This document shows positions 23,287 through 31,508 of a DNA stretch of 64,000 nt, piece after piece. The translations under genes were made by a program, and so were the position numbers. Under the pieces are notes generated by a model. The model ran no database searches. It saw nothing but the letters and a program-made list of their open reading frames with translations, and was not told the DNA's origin. Positions within the stretch are counted from its first letter, which is position 1. Every line of letters begins with the position of its first letter. The DNA comes from Virgisporangium aurantiacum (GTDB lineage: Bacteria; Actinomycetota; Actinomycetes; Mycobacteriales; Micromonosporaceae): positions 248,001-312,000 of the forward strand of contig NZ_BOPG01000024.1 of NCBI RefSeq assembly GCF_016863635.1, given 5' to 3'.

Positions 23287-24090
23287 TCAGGCGCGGGCGA
23301 GGATCTCGCCGTTGACCAGCGCGAACCAGCCGTCCCCGTCGGCGGCCCAGGCGCGCCACGCGGCGGAGATCCGGCGCAGGTCGGACTCTGTCGCGGCGCC
23401 GGTGGCGAGGACGCTGCGGGCGAGGTCGGAGTGGAGGATCCGGTCGGCCCACAGGCCGCCCCACCACGCGCGGTCGGCCGGGGTCGCGTAGCACCAGACG
23501 GTCGCGGTCGGTGTGACGGCCGTGAGGCCGGCCGCGTGGGCCCAGGCGAGCAGGCGACGGCCGGCGTCGGGCTCGCCGCCGTTGGCGTAGGCGGTGCGCC
23601 GGTACAGCGTCTTCCACTCGTCCAGTTCCGGCGATTCGGGGTACCAGGTGAAGCTCGCGTAGTCGGCGTCGCGGACCGCGACCACGCCGCCCGGCCGGCA
23701 GACCCGGCGCATCTCCCGCAGTGCCCGCACCGGATCGGTGACGTGCTGCAGCACCTGGTGGGCGTGCACCACGTCGAACGTGTCGTCGGGGAAGTCGAGG
23801 GCGTGCACGTCGCTCACGGCGAAGTCGACCGTGGTGACCCCGCGCCGGTCGGCCTCGGCCCGCGCCAGGTCGAGTGCGGTGGGCGTCACCTCGACCGCCG
23901 TGACCCGGCCGGGCGCCACGCGCGCGGCGAGGTCGAGCGTGATGGTGCCCGGGCCGCAGCCGATGTCGAGCAGCGACTGCCCGGGACGCAGGTGCGGCAG
24001 CAGGTAGGCGGCGGAGTTCTCCGCGGTGCGCCACCGGTGCGACCGCAGGACCGACTCGTGGTGGCCGTGGGTGTAGACAGCGTCTGGCAT
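23287..24090 (-). CDS. Class I SAM-dependent methyltransferase
   Basis: 267 residues from the ATG at 24090. Motif I is LLDIGCGPGTITLDLA, motif II VDFAVSDVHAL, and motif IV FDVVHAHQVLQHVTDP, a UbiE/COQ5-like Methyltransf_11 pattern. A Trp-rich C-terminal part (WWGGLWADRI) likely covers the substrate. Substrate is unknown. It is convergent to the VOC gene, with 3 bases between the stops, and divergent from the M28 peptidase; both promoters fit in the 72-base gap. No Shine-Dalgarno; a TACGGT box lies 6 bases upstream of the start. Confidence 0.88.
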   Translation of the reverse strand: MPDAVYTHGHHESVLRSHRWRTAENSAAYLLPHLRPGQSLLDIGCGPGTITLDLAARVAPGRVTAVEVTPTALDLARAEADRRGVTTVDFAVSDVHALDFPDDTFDVVHAHQVLQHVTDPVRALREMRRVCRPGGVVAVRDADYASFTWYPESPELDEWKTLYRRTAYANGGEPDAGRRLLAWAHAAGLTAVTPTATVWCYATPADRAWWGGLWADRILHSDLARSVLATGAATESDLRRISAAWRAWAADGDGWFALVNGEILARA

Positions 24091-24096
24091 GCTCCG

Positions 24097-24102
24097 ACCG
24101 TA
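24097..24102 (-). promoter_or_regulatory. -10 box of leaderless methyltransferase transcript
   Basis: On the minus strand TACGGT is followed by 6 bases and the ATG at 24090. Confidence 0.45.
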
Positions 24103-24150
24103 GATCGGCGTCCCGAAGTTCGGGAAGAAAATCCCGCTATATGGACCGGC

Positions 24151-24156
24151 TAGGGT
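24151..24156 (+). promoter_or_regulatory. -10 box of leaderless M28 peptidase transcript
   Basis: TAGGGT is followed by CTCTCC and the ATG at 24163, so there is no room for a ribosome-binding site. Confidence 0.5.
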
Positions 24157-24162
24157 CTCTCC

Positions 24163-25209
24163 ATGTTCGGAGCGGCAGAGCCTCACCTGCGTCCCCTTGC
24201 CCCGGAGTTGGCGCGGCGACTGCTCGCGCTCCGCGCGGAGACCGACGAATCGCGGCTCCGGGAGTCGCTGGCGGGCCTGCCGGCGCCGCGGGTCCGCTCG
24301 CACCACCCCGACCACATCGTCGCCGTCGACAACGCCCTCCTCGACGCGTTCGGCGCCGCCGGGTTCGCGGCCACGTTCGACCGCTTCCGGGTCCGCGACA
24401 CGCACGACTGGGTCGACGGCGAGAACTACGGCCCCACCCTGGCCCGGGCCGACCTCCCCGGCGTCAACGTCGTCGCGGTCAAGGAGGGACGGATCCGGGA
24501 CGCGGTGGTGGTGCTCGCCCACCACGACACCGTCCCCGGCACCGGCGGGGCCGACGACAATGGCAGCGGCGTGGTCGCGCTGATGGAGCTGGCCCGCCTG
24601 CTCGGCCCGGTGTCGTTCGAGCGGACCGTGGTGCTGGCCGCCGTCGACCACGAGGAGCTCGGGTTCCTCGGCGCCTACCGCCTGGTCGAGCAGCTGAAGG
24701 CCGAGCTCCGCCCGGTCGTCGGCGCGTACGTGTTCGAGATGCTCGCCTACTCGTCGACCGAACCCGGCAGCCAGCAGTTGCCGCCCGGCATCGGTCTCCT
24801 CTATCCCGGTCAGGTGAAACGGATCCGCGCGAACGCCGACCGCGCCGACTTCACCGCGGTCCTCTACCGGCGGTCCGGCCGCGCGCTGGCCGTGACATTC
24901 GCCGAGGCGCTGGCCCACCTCGCCGGCCCGACCGCGACGGTGCTCCTCCGGACGCCGACAGACCTGCCGGTGCTCGGCCCCGTCCTGGCCCGGACCGTCC
25001 CCTTCACGCGCGACTTCGGCCGCAGCGACCACGTCCCGTTCTGGGCGGCGGGCCTGCCGGCGGTGCAGATCACCGACACGGCGAACTTCCGCAACCCGCA
25101 CTATCACAAGCCGACCGACCTGCCCGCCACCCTCGACCACGGCCGCCTCGCCGACGTCACCGCCGCGACCGCGCTGGCCGTCGAACGGCTGGCCGGCGGT
25201 CAGCCGTAG
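24163..25209 (+). CDS. M28 family zinc peptidase (cytoplasmic)
   Basis: 348 residues without signal peptide. The di-zinc ligands of M28 peptidases appear in order: VLAHHDTVPG (His, then Asp), GADDNGSGV (bridging Asp), VDHEELGFLG (catalytic Glu pair), DHVPFWAAGLP, and the late NPHYHKPTD (His). M28 enzymes are aminopeptidases or carboxypeptidases, with glutaminyl cyclases as a non-peptidase branch. Lack of an export signal argues for an intracellular peptide or amide substrate. Its 3' end overlaps the convergent VOC gene by 10 bases. Confidence 0.88.
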   Translation: MFGAAEPHLRPLAPELARRLLALRAETDESRLRESLAGLPAPRVRSHHPDHIVAVDNALLDAFGAAGFAATFDRFRVRDTHDWVDGENYGPTLARADLPGVNVVAVKEGRIRDAVVVLAHHDTVPGTGGADDNGSGVVALMELARLLGPVSFERTVVLAAVDHEELGFLGAYRLVEQLKAELRPVVGAYVFEMLAYSSTEPGSQQLPPGIGLLYPGQVKRIRANADRADFTAVLYRRSGRALAVTFAEALAHLAGPTATVLLRTPTDLPVLGPVLARTVPFTRDFGRSDHVPFWAAGLPAVQITDTANFRNPHYHKPTDLPATLDHGRLADVTAATALAVERLAGGQP

Positions 25210-25598
25210 CAGATGAGCTCGACGAGGTTGCCGTCCGGATCCCTGGTGTAGACGCTGTTCCCGGCGCCACGGGCGCCGTCCTGCCCGACCGGCCCGAACT
25301 CGATCACCTGGCCGTGGGCCAGCAGATGCCGGTGCGCGGCGTCGACGCCGGCGTCCCAGGCCAGGCAGATGTCGAGCGTGCCGGGCCGCGCCACGGTGGC
25401 ACGCGGACGCAGGTCGCCGCCGGCCGGGTGGACGTTCATCTTCCAGGACCCGAAGTGCAGCACCGGGTACTCGGCCGCGCCCGCTTCCCAGGCGGCCAGG
25501 TCGCGCACCTCGGCACCGAGCACCCGCCGGTACCAGTCGAGCGTGGCGTGGACGTCGCAGGCCACCAACACCAGATGATCGAACCCGATGACCCCCAC
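25200..25598 (-). CDS. VOC family protein
   Basis: 132 residues with the standard glyoxalase-fold start (GFDHLVLVACDVHATLDWYRR) and C-terminal half with RDPDGNLVEL, the usual last-strand metal ligand Glu. Conserved His (DHL), a middle ICLAWD and the final Glu suggest a metal site may be intact. Start choice: GTG 25598 has TAGGGT 7 bases upstream, matching the leaderless pattern of its neighbours; a longer frame begins at GTG 25616 with no ribosome site. It is not close to the VOC pair at 22-23 kb. Confidence 0.85.
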   Translation of the reverse strand: MGVIGFDHLVLVACDVHATLDWYRRVLGAEVRDLAAWEAGAAEYPVLHFGSWKMNVHPAGGDLRPRATVARPGTLDICLAWDAGVDAAHRHLLAHGQVIEFGPVGQDGARGAGNSVYTRDPDGNLVELICYG

Positions 25599-25605
25599 GA
25601 AGATC

Positions 25606-25611
25606 ACCCTA
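25606..25611 (-). promoter_or_regulatory. -10 box, VOC gene
   Basis: Minus-strand TAGGGT, 7 bases before the GTG at 25598. This supports the shorter start. Confidence 0.4.
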
Positions 25612-25678
25612 TCCACTCGCCGCGCGCCGCAGTCGGGCTGGATCGTAGCGACCCACCTACACCCCGTAACCTTGACTG

Positions 25679-28228
25679 ATGAGGGCGCAGCCGGCGCGGG
25701 ACTTCTTCATCTCGTACGCGTCGGCGGATCGCCGGTGGGCGGAGTGGATCGCCGTGGAACTCGAGCGGGTGGGCTACAGCACGTTCGTCCAGTCGTTCGA
25801 TTTTCGTCCGGGCACCGACTTCGTCCACCGGATGCAGCACGCCACCGCAACGTCGGGACGCACGATCGCGGTGCTGTCGCCGGCGTATCTCGGCTCGGCA
25901 TTCGGCGAGGCGGAGTGGCGGACGGCGTTCGCCAGGGACCCGAGCGGTGAACACGGTCTGCTGCTCCCGGTGCGGATCGAACCGTGCGAGCCGCCCGGGA
26001 TGCTGGCCACCCGCGTGTACGTCGACCTGGTCGGCGTCACCGAAGCGGTGGCTCGGGAGAAGCTTCTCGCCGCCGTCGACCGGAACCCGTCCCGCCCGAC
26101 CACAGCCGCGTATCCGGGCGGACATCGGGCGACGGCGGACGGCGACACGGAGCCGGCGCGGTTTCCGGGGCGGCCGAGCCCGGACCGGGGGCGTGCGGTA
26201 CCGCACGAGCTTCCGTCGGACGTTCCGGACTTCGTCGGGCGGGGCGCGGAGATCCGGACCCTGCTGGCCGCGCTCGGCCCGGGTCGCCGCGGGACCGGTG
26301 GCGTGTCGGTCGTCGCCGTGTACGGGCCGCCGGGCGTCGGCAAGACCGCGCTCGCCGTGCATGCCGGGCACCGGCTCGTCGAGGCCTTCCCGGACGGGCA
26401 GCTGTACGCGGACCTGCGGGGAAACCTGACGGAGCCGGGTGACCCGGGTGAGGCGCTGGCCGCGTTCCTGCGCGCGTTCGGGCTGCGCGACGGCGACATC
26501 GCGGAGTCGCTGGACGAACGGGCGGCCCGGTACCGGTCGCTCCTGCACGGCCGACGGGTGCTGGTGGTACTGGACAACGCGGCCGACGAACGGCAGATCC
26601 GTCCGCTGTTGCCGGGCGCTCCCACGGCGGCGGTGCTCATCACCGCACGTGCCGCCCCCGTCGGCATCGACGGTGCGCTGCCGGTGGCGCTCGACCCGCT
26701 GCCGCCCGCCGCGGCCGCGCGCCTGCTCCGGCACATCGCCGGCCCGCGCGCGCGTGGGCTGTCCGACCAGGCCCGCCAGATCGTGGAGCACTGCGGGCGG
26801 CTGCCGCTCGCGGTGCGGATCGCCGGCGCCCGGCTGCTGGTCGATCCGCACCTGGACGCCCGGTCGTACAGCGAACTGCTGGCCGACGAGTCCCGCCGGC
26901 TCGACGAACTCAGCATCGGCGACCGCGCGGTACGGGCCAGCGTCAACGTCAGCTACGCCGCGCTGGAACCGGTGCAGCAGTACGTGTTCCGCCTCCTGGG
27001 GTCGATCGGTCCGGTCACGTTCGCACCGTGGCTCGCGACGGCGTTGGCCGGCCTGGACGCGCCGCGGGCGGAGGCGGCACTCCGCGGCCTGGTGCGGGCA
27101 CAACTGGTGCAGGCGGCCCGGGACGGTCGTTACCGGCTGCACGATCTCGTCCGCCTGTTCGCGGCGGAACGGGCGGCCGAGGCCGGCGACGACGAGCGCC
27201 GGGCCGCCGTGCGGCGCGCCGCGGACGCCTGTTGCGGTCTCGTGGAGCGGATCAACGCGAGAGTCCTCCCGGCCGGCGACGGCGGCGTGACCGCGGACGC
27301 GAGGACGCCGGAGGACGCGCTCGCGCAGTTCCGGACGGAGCGGGAAACCCTGCTGACGCTCGCTGAGCGGCTCGCCGCACCGGACACCGCCGACGCGGCG
27401 TGGCGGCTGGTCGTGCTTCTGCCGGCGCTGCTGCAGATGGTCGGCGACTGGACCGGCTGGCAGCGCGTGACCCGGGCCGTGCTCACGGCGGCGGCCGGGT
27501 CCGGCGACGACTACGCGTACGCCCGCGTCCTGCTCGGATGGGCCGCGGTACGACGCGAGAAGGGCGCCCTGGACGAGGCCGCCGACAGCTACCGGCGGGC
27601 CCATGACCTCCTCGAGGCGGCCGGTGACACGGATTGGCAGGCGCAGGCGCTGGCGGGTCTCGGAGCCGTGCGCCGGGAGCAGGGTCGCATGGCCGACGCG
27701 GCCGCGACCCTGGACGCGGCGATCGCGCTCTTCCGCCGTTGCGGCAACCGGCGGGGCGAGGCGTTGGCGTTGAGCAACCTCGGTACGACCCTGCTGAACC
27801 AGGGACAGGACTCCGCTGCCGAGGAGGCCTTCCGGGACAGCCGCGCGACGTTCGAGTCGCTCGGTGACCGACGGTGGGTCGCGTACTGCCTCGGCGATCT
27901 CGCCGACCTGTACGGCCGCCGCGGATCCTGGGCCGAGGCCGGTGACCACCAGGAACGCGCGCTGGCGATCCTGCGGGCGTACGACGACCAACTCGGCATC
28001 GCCCGCAGTCACGGCCACCTCGCCGAGATACGGCAGGCCGAGGGCCGGTACGACCGGGCGGTCGAGCATGCGCTGGCCGGGTTGAGGATCGTGACCGATC
28101 TCGGGGCACCGCTCGAGCGGGCCCGTTCCCTCGAGCGACTCGCCGGGTTGTGCGAGCGCACCGGCGACCCGGAAGGCGCGGCGCGGTACCGGCACGAGTT
28201 AACGACCTCGCAGCGCCCGGCGGAGTGA
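25679..28228 (+). CDS. TIR - STAND (NB-ARC) - TPR protein, candidate immune receptor
   Basis: 849 residues. N-terminal TIR domain of the TIR_2 type at 5-140: FFISYASADRRWAEWIA, then the SAFGEAEWR segment whose E79 sits at the catalytic glutamate position of NAD-consuming TIR domains. Linker, then an NB-ARC/STAND ATPase at 185-500 with P-loop GPPGVGKTA (from G216), Walker B LVVLDNA and GLPL-like GRLPLAVRI. The C-terminal 300 residues are helical TPR repeats (EAADSYRRAHDLLEAAGD and similar). Bacterial proteins of this layout sense an infection signal on the repeats and oligomerise to activate the TIR NADase. A role in regulation cannot be excluded, since AfsR-like regulators share the STAND-TPR part. 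A TAACCT box 6-8 bases before the ATG suggests a leaderless transcript. Confidence 0.85.
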   Translation: MRAQPARDFFISYASADRRWAEWIAVELERVGYSTFVQSFDFRPGTDFVHRMQHATATSGRTIAVLSPAYLGSAFGEAEWRTAFARDPSGEHGLLLPVRIEPCEPPGMLATRVYVDLVGVTEAVAREKLLAAVDRNPSRPTTAAYPGGHRATADGDTEPARFPGRPSPDRGRAVPHELPSDVPDFVGRGAEIRTLLAALGPGRRGTGGVSVVAVYGPPGVGKTALAVHAGHRLVEAFPDGQLYADLRGNLTEPGDPGEALAAFLRAFGLRDGDIAESLDERAARYRSLLHGRRVLVVLDNAADERQIRPLLPGAPTAAVLITARAAPVGIDGALPVALDPLPPAAAARLLRHIAGPRARGLSDQARQIVEHCGRLPLAVRIAGARLLVDPHLDARSYSELLADESRRLDELSIGDRAVRASVNVSYAALEPVQQYVFRLLGSIGPVTFAPWLATALAGLDAPRAEAALRGLVRAQLVQAARDGRYRLHDLVRLFAAERAAEAGDDERRAAVRRAADACCGLVERINARVLPAGDGGVTADARTPEDALAQFRTERETLLTLAERLAAPDTADAAWRLVVLLPALLQMVGDWTGWQRVTRAVLTAAAGSGDDYAYARVLLGWAAVRREKGALDEAADSYRRAHDLLEAAGDTDWQAQALAGLGAVRREQGRMADAAATLDAAIALFRRCGNRRGEALALSNLGTTLLNQGQDSAAEEAFRDSRATFESLGDRRWVAYCLGDLADLYGRRGSWAEAGDHQERALAILRAYDDQLGIARSHGHLAEIRQAEGRYDRAVEHALAGLRIVTDLGAPLERARSLERLAGLCERTGDPEGAARYRHELTTSQRPAE

Positions 28229-28247
28229 CACCGGCCGCCGACCGGCG

Positions 28248-29477
28248 TCAGCCGAGGATGGTCCAGCCGTGGGCGGGGACGGCCGTCGGGGCGCGGCCAT
28301 CCGCCGGAGTGTCGGACTCCAGGATCTCCAGGCCGGTCGCGTCGACGGGGAGGTCCGCCGGCGTGTCGCCGATGTTCAGCAGGGTCAGGATGCGGCCGTC
28401 CGGGGCGGTGGACGCCAGCGCGGCCGCGGTGTTGGTCAGGTGGACGGGTTCGGTGCGGGCGCGGGTCAGCCACGGGTGGCGGCGGCGCACGCCGATGAGG
28501 CGTTGGTGCAGCCGGTAGACCGGCCAGCCGTACGGGGCCAGGCCGGCGGGCGTGGCCGGGAACGCGGGGCGGATCTCGTCGTCGCCGCCGGCGCGGTCCT
28601 CCTTGACGCCCTGGAAGGCCTGTTCGTCGCCGTAGTAGACGCTCGGGACGCCGGCCACGGTGAAGAGCACGGCCAGGGCGTGCCCGAGGTGCCGCTCGTC
28701 GGCGAGGCGGGTCGCTATGCGGGTCACGTCGTGGTTCCCGAGGAACGTCATCGGGACTCCGTCGGCGAGCACGCCGTTGTTCCGGTCCAGCGCCCACGCG
28801 AGCTCGAACAGGTTCCGGTCGTTGAGGCTGCTCCAGGTCGCCTTCCACAGCTCGTACTGGGTGACCGAGTCGAGGCCGCTCTCGCGCAGGTAGGCGCCGT
28901 AGTCGCCGTGGATGACCTCGCCGGCCAGCCAGGCGTCCGGGAGCCGGTCGCGGACCTTGCGCCAGAACGCCGGCGGCACCGCGTAGGCGGCGTCGAGGCG
29001 CCAGCCCGACGCGCCCCGGTCGAGCCAGTGCCGCATCACGCGGACCACGTGGTCGAGCACCTCGGGCTGGTCGTGGTCGAGGGCGAGCAGGCCGCCGTGG
29101 CCCTCGAACACGTCGCGTTCGCCGGTGCCGTTGCGGCGGAACCAGTGGTCGGGCGCGTCGAACCCCTGGCCGACGTGGTTGAAGACGCCGTCGAGCAGCA
29201 GGTGCAGGCCACGGCCGCGGGCGGCGGCGACCAGCGCGTCGAAGTCGGCGTCGTCGCCGAGCCGGGGGTCGACGCGGAAATGGTCGACCGTGTCGTAGCC
29301 GTGCGTGTGCGACGCGAAGACCGGCCCGAGCTGCAGCCCGGAGACCCCGAGCTCGACGGCGTAGTCGAGCCAGTCGACCAGCTGCCCGAGGCGGTGGCCG
29401 GGCCCGGCGTGCAGCGCCCCGGTGAATCCCAGCGGGTAGACGTGCCACCAGATCGCGTGCTCCGCCCAACCGCTCAT
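28248..29477 (-). CDS. GH13 alpha-amylase family glycoside hydrolase
   Basis: 409 residues, cytoplasmic (no signal). GH13 conserved regions are visible: DGVFNHVG (region I), GWRLDAAYA with the nucleophile Asp (II), WLAGEVIHG with the acid/base Glu (III) and FLGNHDVTR with the third Asp (IV). The barrel is short and starts at IWWHVYPLGF, as in small intracellular amylases or maltogenic enzymes, and a short C-terminal beta domain is present. It probably acts on maltodextrins or on a released alpha-glucoside. Convergent with the TIR gene, 19 bases between stops. Confidence 0.9.
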   Translation of the reverse strand: MSGWAEHAIWWHVYPLGFTGALHAGPGHRLGQLVDWLDYAVELGVSGLQLGPVFASHTHGYDTVDHFRVDPRLGDDADFDALVAAARGRGLHLLLDGVFNHVGQGFDAPDHWFRRNGTGERDVFEGHGGLLALDHDQPEVLDHVVRVMRHWLDRGASGWRLDAAYAVPPAFWRKVRDRLPDAWLAGEVIHGDYGAYLRESGLDSVTQYELWKATWSSLNDRNLFELAWALDRNNGVLADGVPMTFLGNHDVTRIATRLADERHLGHALAVLFTVAGVPSVYYGDEQAFQGVKEDRAGGDDEIRPAFPATPAGLAPYGWPVYRLHQRLIGVRRRHPWLTRARTEPVHLTNTAAALASTAPDGRILTLLNIGDTPADLPVDATGLEILESDTPADGRAPTAVPAHGWTILG

Positions 29478-29483
29478 GCCAAT

Positions 29484-29489
29484 ACCCTA
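29484..29489 (-). promoter_or_regulatory. -10 box of leaderless GH13 transcript
   Basis: Minus-strand TAGGGT, then ATTGGC, then the ATG at 29477. No ribosome site. Confidence 0.5.
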
Positions 29490-29523
29490 GATCGGTCGCG
29501 TACACAGATGATTGGGGCCTTCG

Positions 29524-29967
29524 ATGGCACGGGTCGAGTTCAACGTCAAGAGCGGTTCGGTTCCACCGGAGCGGTTCATCGCGGCGCTCACCGACTTCTC
29601 GCCGAAGCGGGCCGAACTGTGGCCCAACATCGACGAGCAGCACCTGAAGGTGCACGAGGTCGGCACCGACTCGGCCGACGTCACGGAGGGCTCGTCGCTG
29701 GCCGGTGGCGTGTGGGAGCGGAACCGGTACGACTGGTCCACGCCCGGCACCGTGCGGGTGGAGACCACCGAGTCGAACACGTGGCAGCCGGGCAGCTCGT
29801 GGCTGTACACGGTGAAGCCCGACGGCGCGGGCAGCGACATCCACGTCGTCGTCGAGCGGCGACCGGCGAGTTTCAAGGGTCGGCTGATCGCGGCGCTGCT
29901 GGTGGTCGGCGGGAGCGGGCCGCTGCGCAAGGCGACCGAGAAGGTCGTGAAGAAGCTCGAGGAGTGA
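29524..29967 (+). CDS. SRPBCC (START-like) family protein
   Basis: 147 residues with a polyketide-cyclase/SRPBCC look: an N-terminal strand MARVEFNVKSG, conserved WER...YDW pairs, strands ending VKPDGAGSDIHVVVERRP and a last amphipathic helix LRKATEKVVKKLEE. The fold makes a hydrophobic ligand cavity; no catalytic residues are known in this group. The ATG at 29524 has GGGG 6 bases upstream and is preferred to the TTG at 29512. It is divergent from the GH13 gene. Role unknown. Confidence 0.8.
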   Translation: MARVEFNVKSGSVPPERFIAALTDFSPKRAELWPNIDEQHLKVHEVGTDSADVTEGSSLAGGVWERNRYDWSTPGTVRVETTESNTWQPGSSWLYTVKPDGAGSDIHVVVERRPASFKGRLIAALLVVGGSGPLRKATEKVVKKLEE

Positions 29968-30021
29968 CCGGCGTCACCCCGGGCATTGTCACGGGGCCGG
30001 TCGCCCGGCCGTCGTGCCGGC

Positions 30022-30456
30022 ATGACCCGTCGATTCGCGATCAACAGATTTCCGGACGCCTACCGGGCGCTCACCGGCGTGGAGACCTACGCCCGCGACC
30101 ATGTCGACAAGCAGGTGCTGCACCTGCTCAAGCTGCGCGCCTCGATGATCAACGGCTGCGCGTTCTGCCTCGACATGCACACCCGCGAGGCCCTCGCCGA
30201 CGGGGAGGACGTCCGGCGGCTGATGGCGCTCGGCGCCTGGCGGGAGGCGCCGTTCTTCGACGCGGGGGAGCGGGCGGCGCTCGCGCTGACCGACGAGGTC
30301 ACCCGCCTCGGCGAGCACGGCGTATCCGACGGGACGTGGGCCGGCGCGGTCGAGCACTGGGGTGAGGAGGGCGCCGTCAACCTCGTGGTGGCGATCGGGA
30401 TGATCAACCTGTGGAACCGGATCGCGGTGACCGCCAGGGCACAACCGCCGGTGTGA
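30022..30456 (+). CDS. Carboxymuconolactone decarboxylase / AhpD-like family protein
   Basis: 144 residues with the AhpD-type active site CAFCLDMH (C-x-x-C plus His three residues on) inside the helix LRASMINGCAFC. Such proteins serve as small peroxidases or thiol oxidoreductases using the Cys pair. The stop overlaps the following sigma-factor start as GTGA, a combination (CMD protein plus SigJ-type sigma) common in actinobacteria, so the pair may respond to oxidative or electrophile stress. Confidence 0.9.
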   Translation: MTRRFAINRFPDAYRALTGVETYARDHVDKQVLHLLKLRASMINGCAFCLDMHTREALADGEDVRRLMALGAWREAPFFDAGERAALALTDEVTRLGEHGVSDGTWAGAVEHWGEEGAVNLVVAIGMINLWNRIAVTARAQPPV

Positions 30457-31508
30457 CGGAGGCGTTCCTCGCCCACCGGCCGTTCCTGCGCGCCCTCGCG
30501 TACCGGCTGCTCGGCAGCTGGCACGACGCCGAGGACGTGCTGCAGGACGCGTTCGTGCGCTGGTCCCGCGCCGACCGGACCGACGTCGACGAGCCGCGCC
30601 GCTACCTGACCCGGGTGGTGACGCGGCTCGCCGTCGACCGGTTGCGCGCGCGGGCCCGGGAGGCGTACGTCGGCCCGTGGCTGCCGGAACCGGTGGCCAC
30701 CGACCCGTCCCCGTTCGGCACGGTCGACACGTCCGACCTGTCGATCGCGGTGCTGCACCTGATGGAGCGGCTGACCCCGCCGCAGCGGGCGGTGTACGTC
30801 CTGCGCACCGCGTTCGGCGTCGACTACCCGGAGATCGCCCGGATCGTCGGCCGGCCGCCGGAGCACTGCCGCCAGCTCCACCACCGGGCCGCCGAGGCGC
30901 TGTCGGGCCACCCACGCTTCTCCGCCGACCGGGCCGAGACGTCGCGCCTCGTCGACGCGTTCGCCGCCGCCGCGCGCCGGGGCGACCTGTCGGCGCTGGA
31001 ACGCCTGCTGCACACCGACGTGGAGGCGTGGAGCGACGGCGGCGGCCGGGTGCGGGCGGCGCTGCGTCCGGTGCTCGGCGTGCGCAAGGTGGCGCGCCTG
31101 TTCGCCGCCGTCTACCGGAGGCCGCGGGCGTTCACCGCGTCACCGGTCGAGGTCAACGGCCAGCCCGGCCTGGTCGTCGGGTACGTGACCCGGACCCACG
31201 TGCTGACCGTCGCGGTCACCGACGGGCTGATCAGCCGGGTCTACCTCGTCGCCGACCCGGTGAAGCTGCGACCGTTCCTTACGCAGCGCCACCAGCCCGA
31301 TCAGCAGCCAGATCAGGTTGAGGCAGGCCGACGGCCAGGCACCGTGCGCGACCGCGTTGACCGCCAGCCCGACCGCGCCGGCGAGGTTCAGGAGCTGATA
31401 GGTGACGCCCGCGCCGATCCGCTTCGCGGACAGCAGCCCGTAGGCCAGCAGCAGGGTGCCCGCGCCCACCCAGCCGATGATCTCGACGATCACGGCAGCA
31501 GCGCGTAG
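30453..31508 (+). CDS. SigJ-like ECF sigma factor with long read-through C-terminal tail
   Basis: 351 residues from the GTG overlapping the CMD stop. Region 2 (FLRALAYRLLGSWHDAEDVLQDAF), region 4 (LTPPQRAVYVLRTAFGVDYPEIA) and a C-terminal SnoaL-like domain (about 165-275, ending VYLVADPVKLRPF) match SigJ/ECF41-type factors, which sense through the C-terminal domain rather than an anti-sigma. The natural end is expected near residue 275 (about 31275), but the frame stays open for 75 more residues that are polar, Gln/Arg/Asp-rich and antisense to the neighbouring membrane-protein gene. See findings. Confidence 0.85.
   Translation: MTEAFLAHRPFLRALAYRLLGSWHDAEDVLQDAFVRWSRADRTDVDEPRRYLTRVVTRLAVDRLRARAREAYVGPWLPEPVATDPSPFGTVDTSDLSIAVLHLMERLTPPQRAVYVLRTAFGVDYPEIARIVGRPPEHCRQLHHRAAEALSGHPRFSADRAETSRLVDAFAAAARRGDLSALERLLHTDVEAWSDGGGRVRAALRPVLGVRKVARLFAAVYRRPRAFTASPVEVNGQPGLVVGYVTRTHVLTVAVTDGLISRVYLVADPVKLRPFLTQRHQPDQQPDQVEAGRRPGTVRDRVDRQPDRAGEVQELIGDARADPLRGQQPVGQQQGARAHPADDLDDHGSSA
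31140..31493 (-). CDS. Small membrane protein (CBU_0592-like), with read-through tail
   Basis: 117 residues. Three membrane helices: IIGWVGAGTLLLAYGLLSA, YQLLNLAGAVGLAVNAVAHG and ACLNLIWLLIGLVAL, the usual layout of the small CBU_0592-type family, which normally ends soon after the third helix. Here about 45 extra polar residues follow, coded opposite the sigma-factor 3' end. The GTG start overlaps the cyclase stop (31490-31493), so it is translated with the cyclase. Function unknown. Confidence 0.7.
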   Translation of the reverse strand: MIVEIIGWVGAGTLLLAYGLLSAKRIGAGVTYQLLNLAGAVGLAVNAVAHGAWPSACLNLIWLLIGLVALRKERSQLHRVGDEVDPADQPVGDRDGQHVGPGHVPDDQAGLAVDLDR

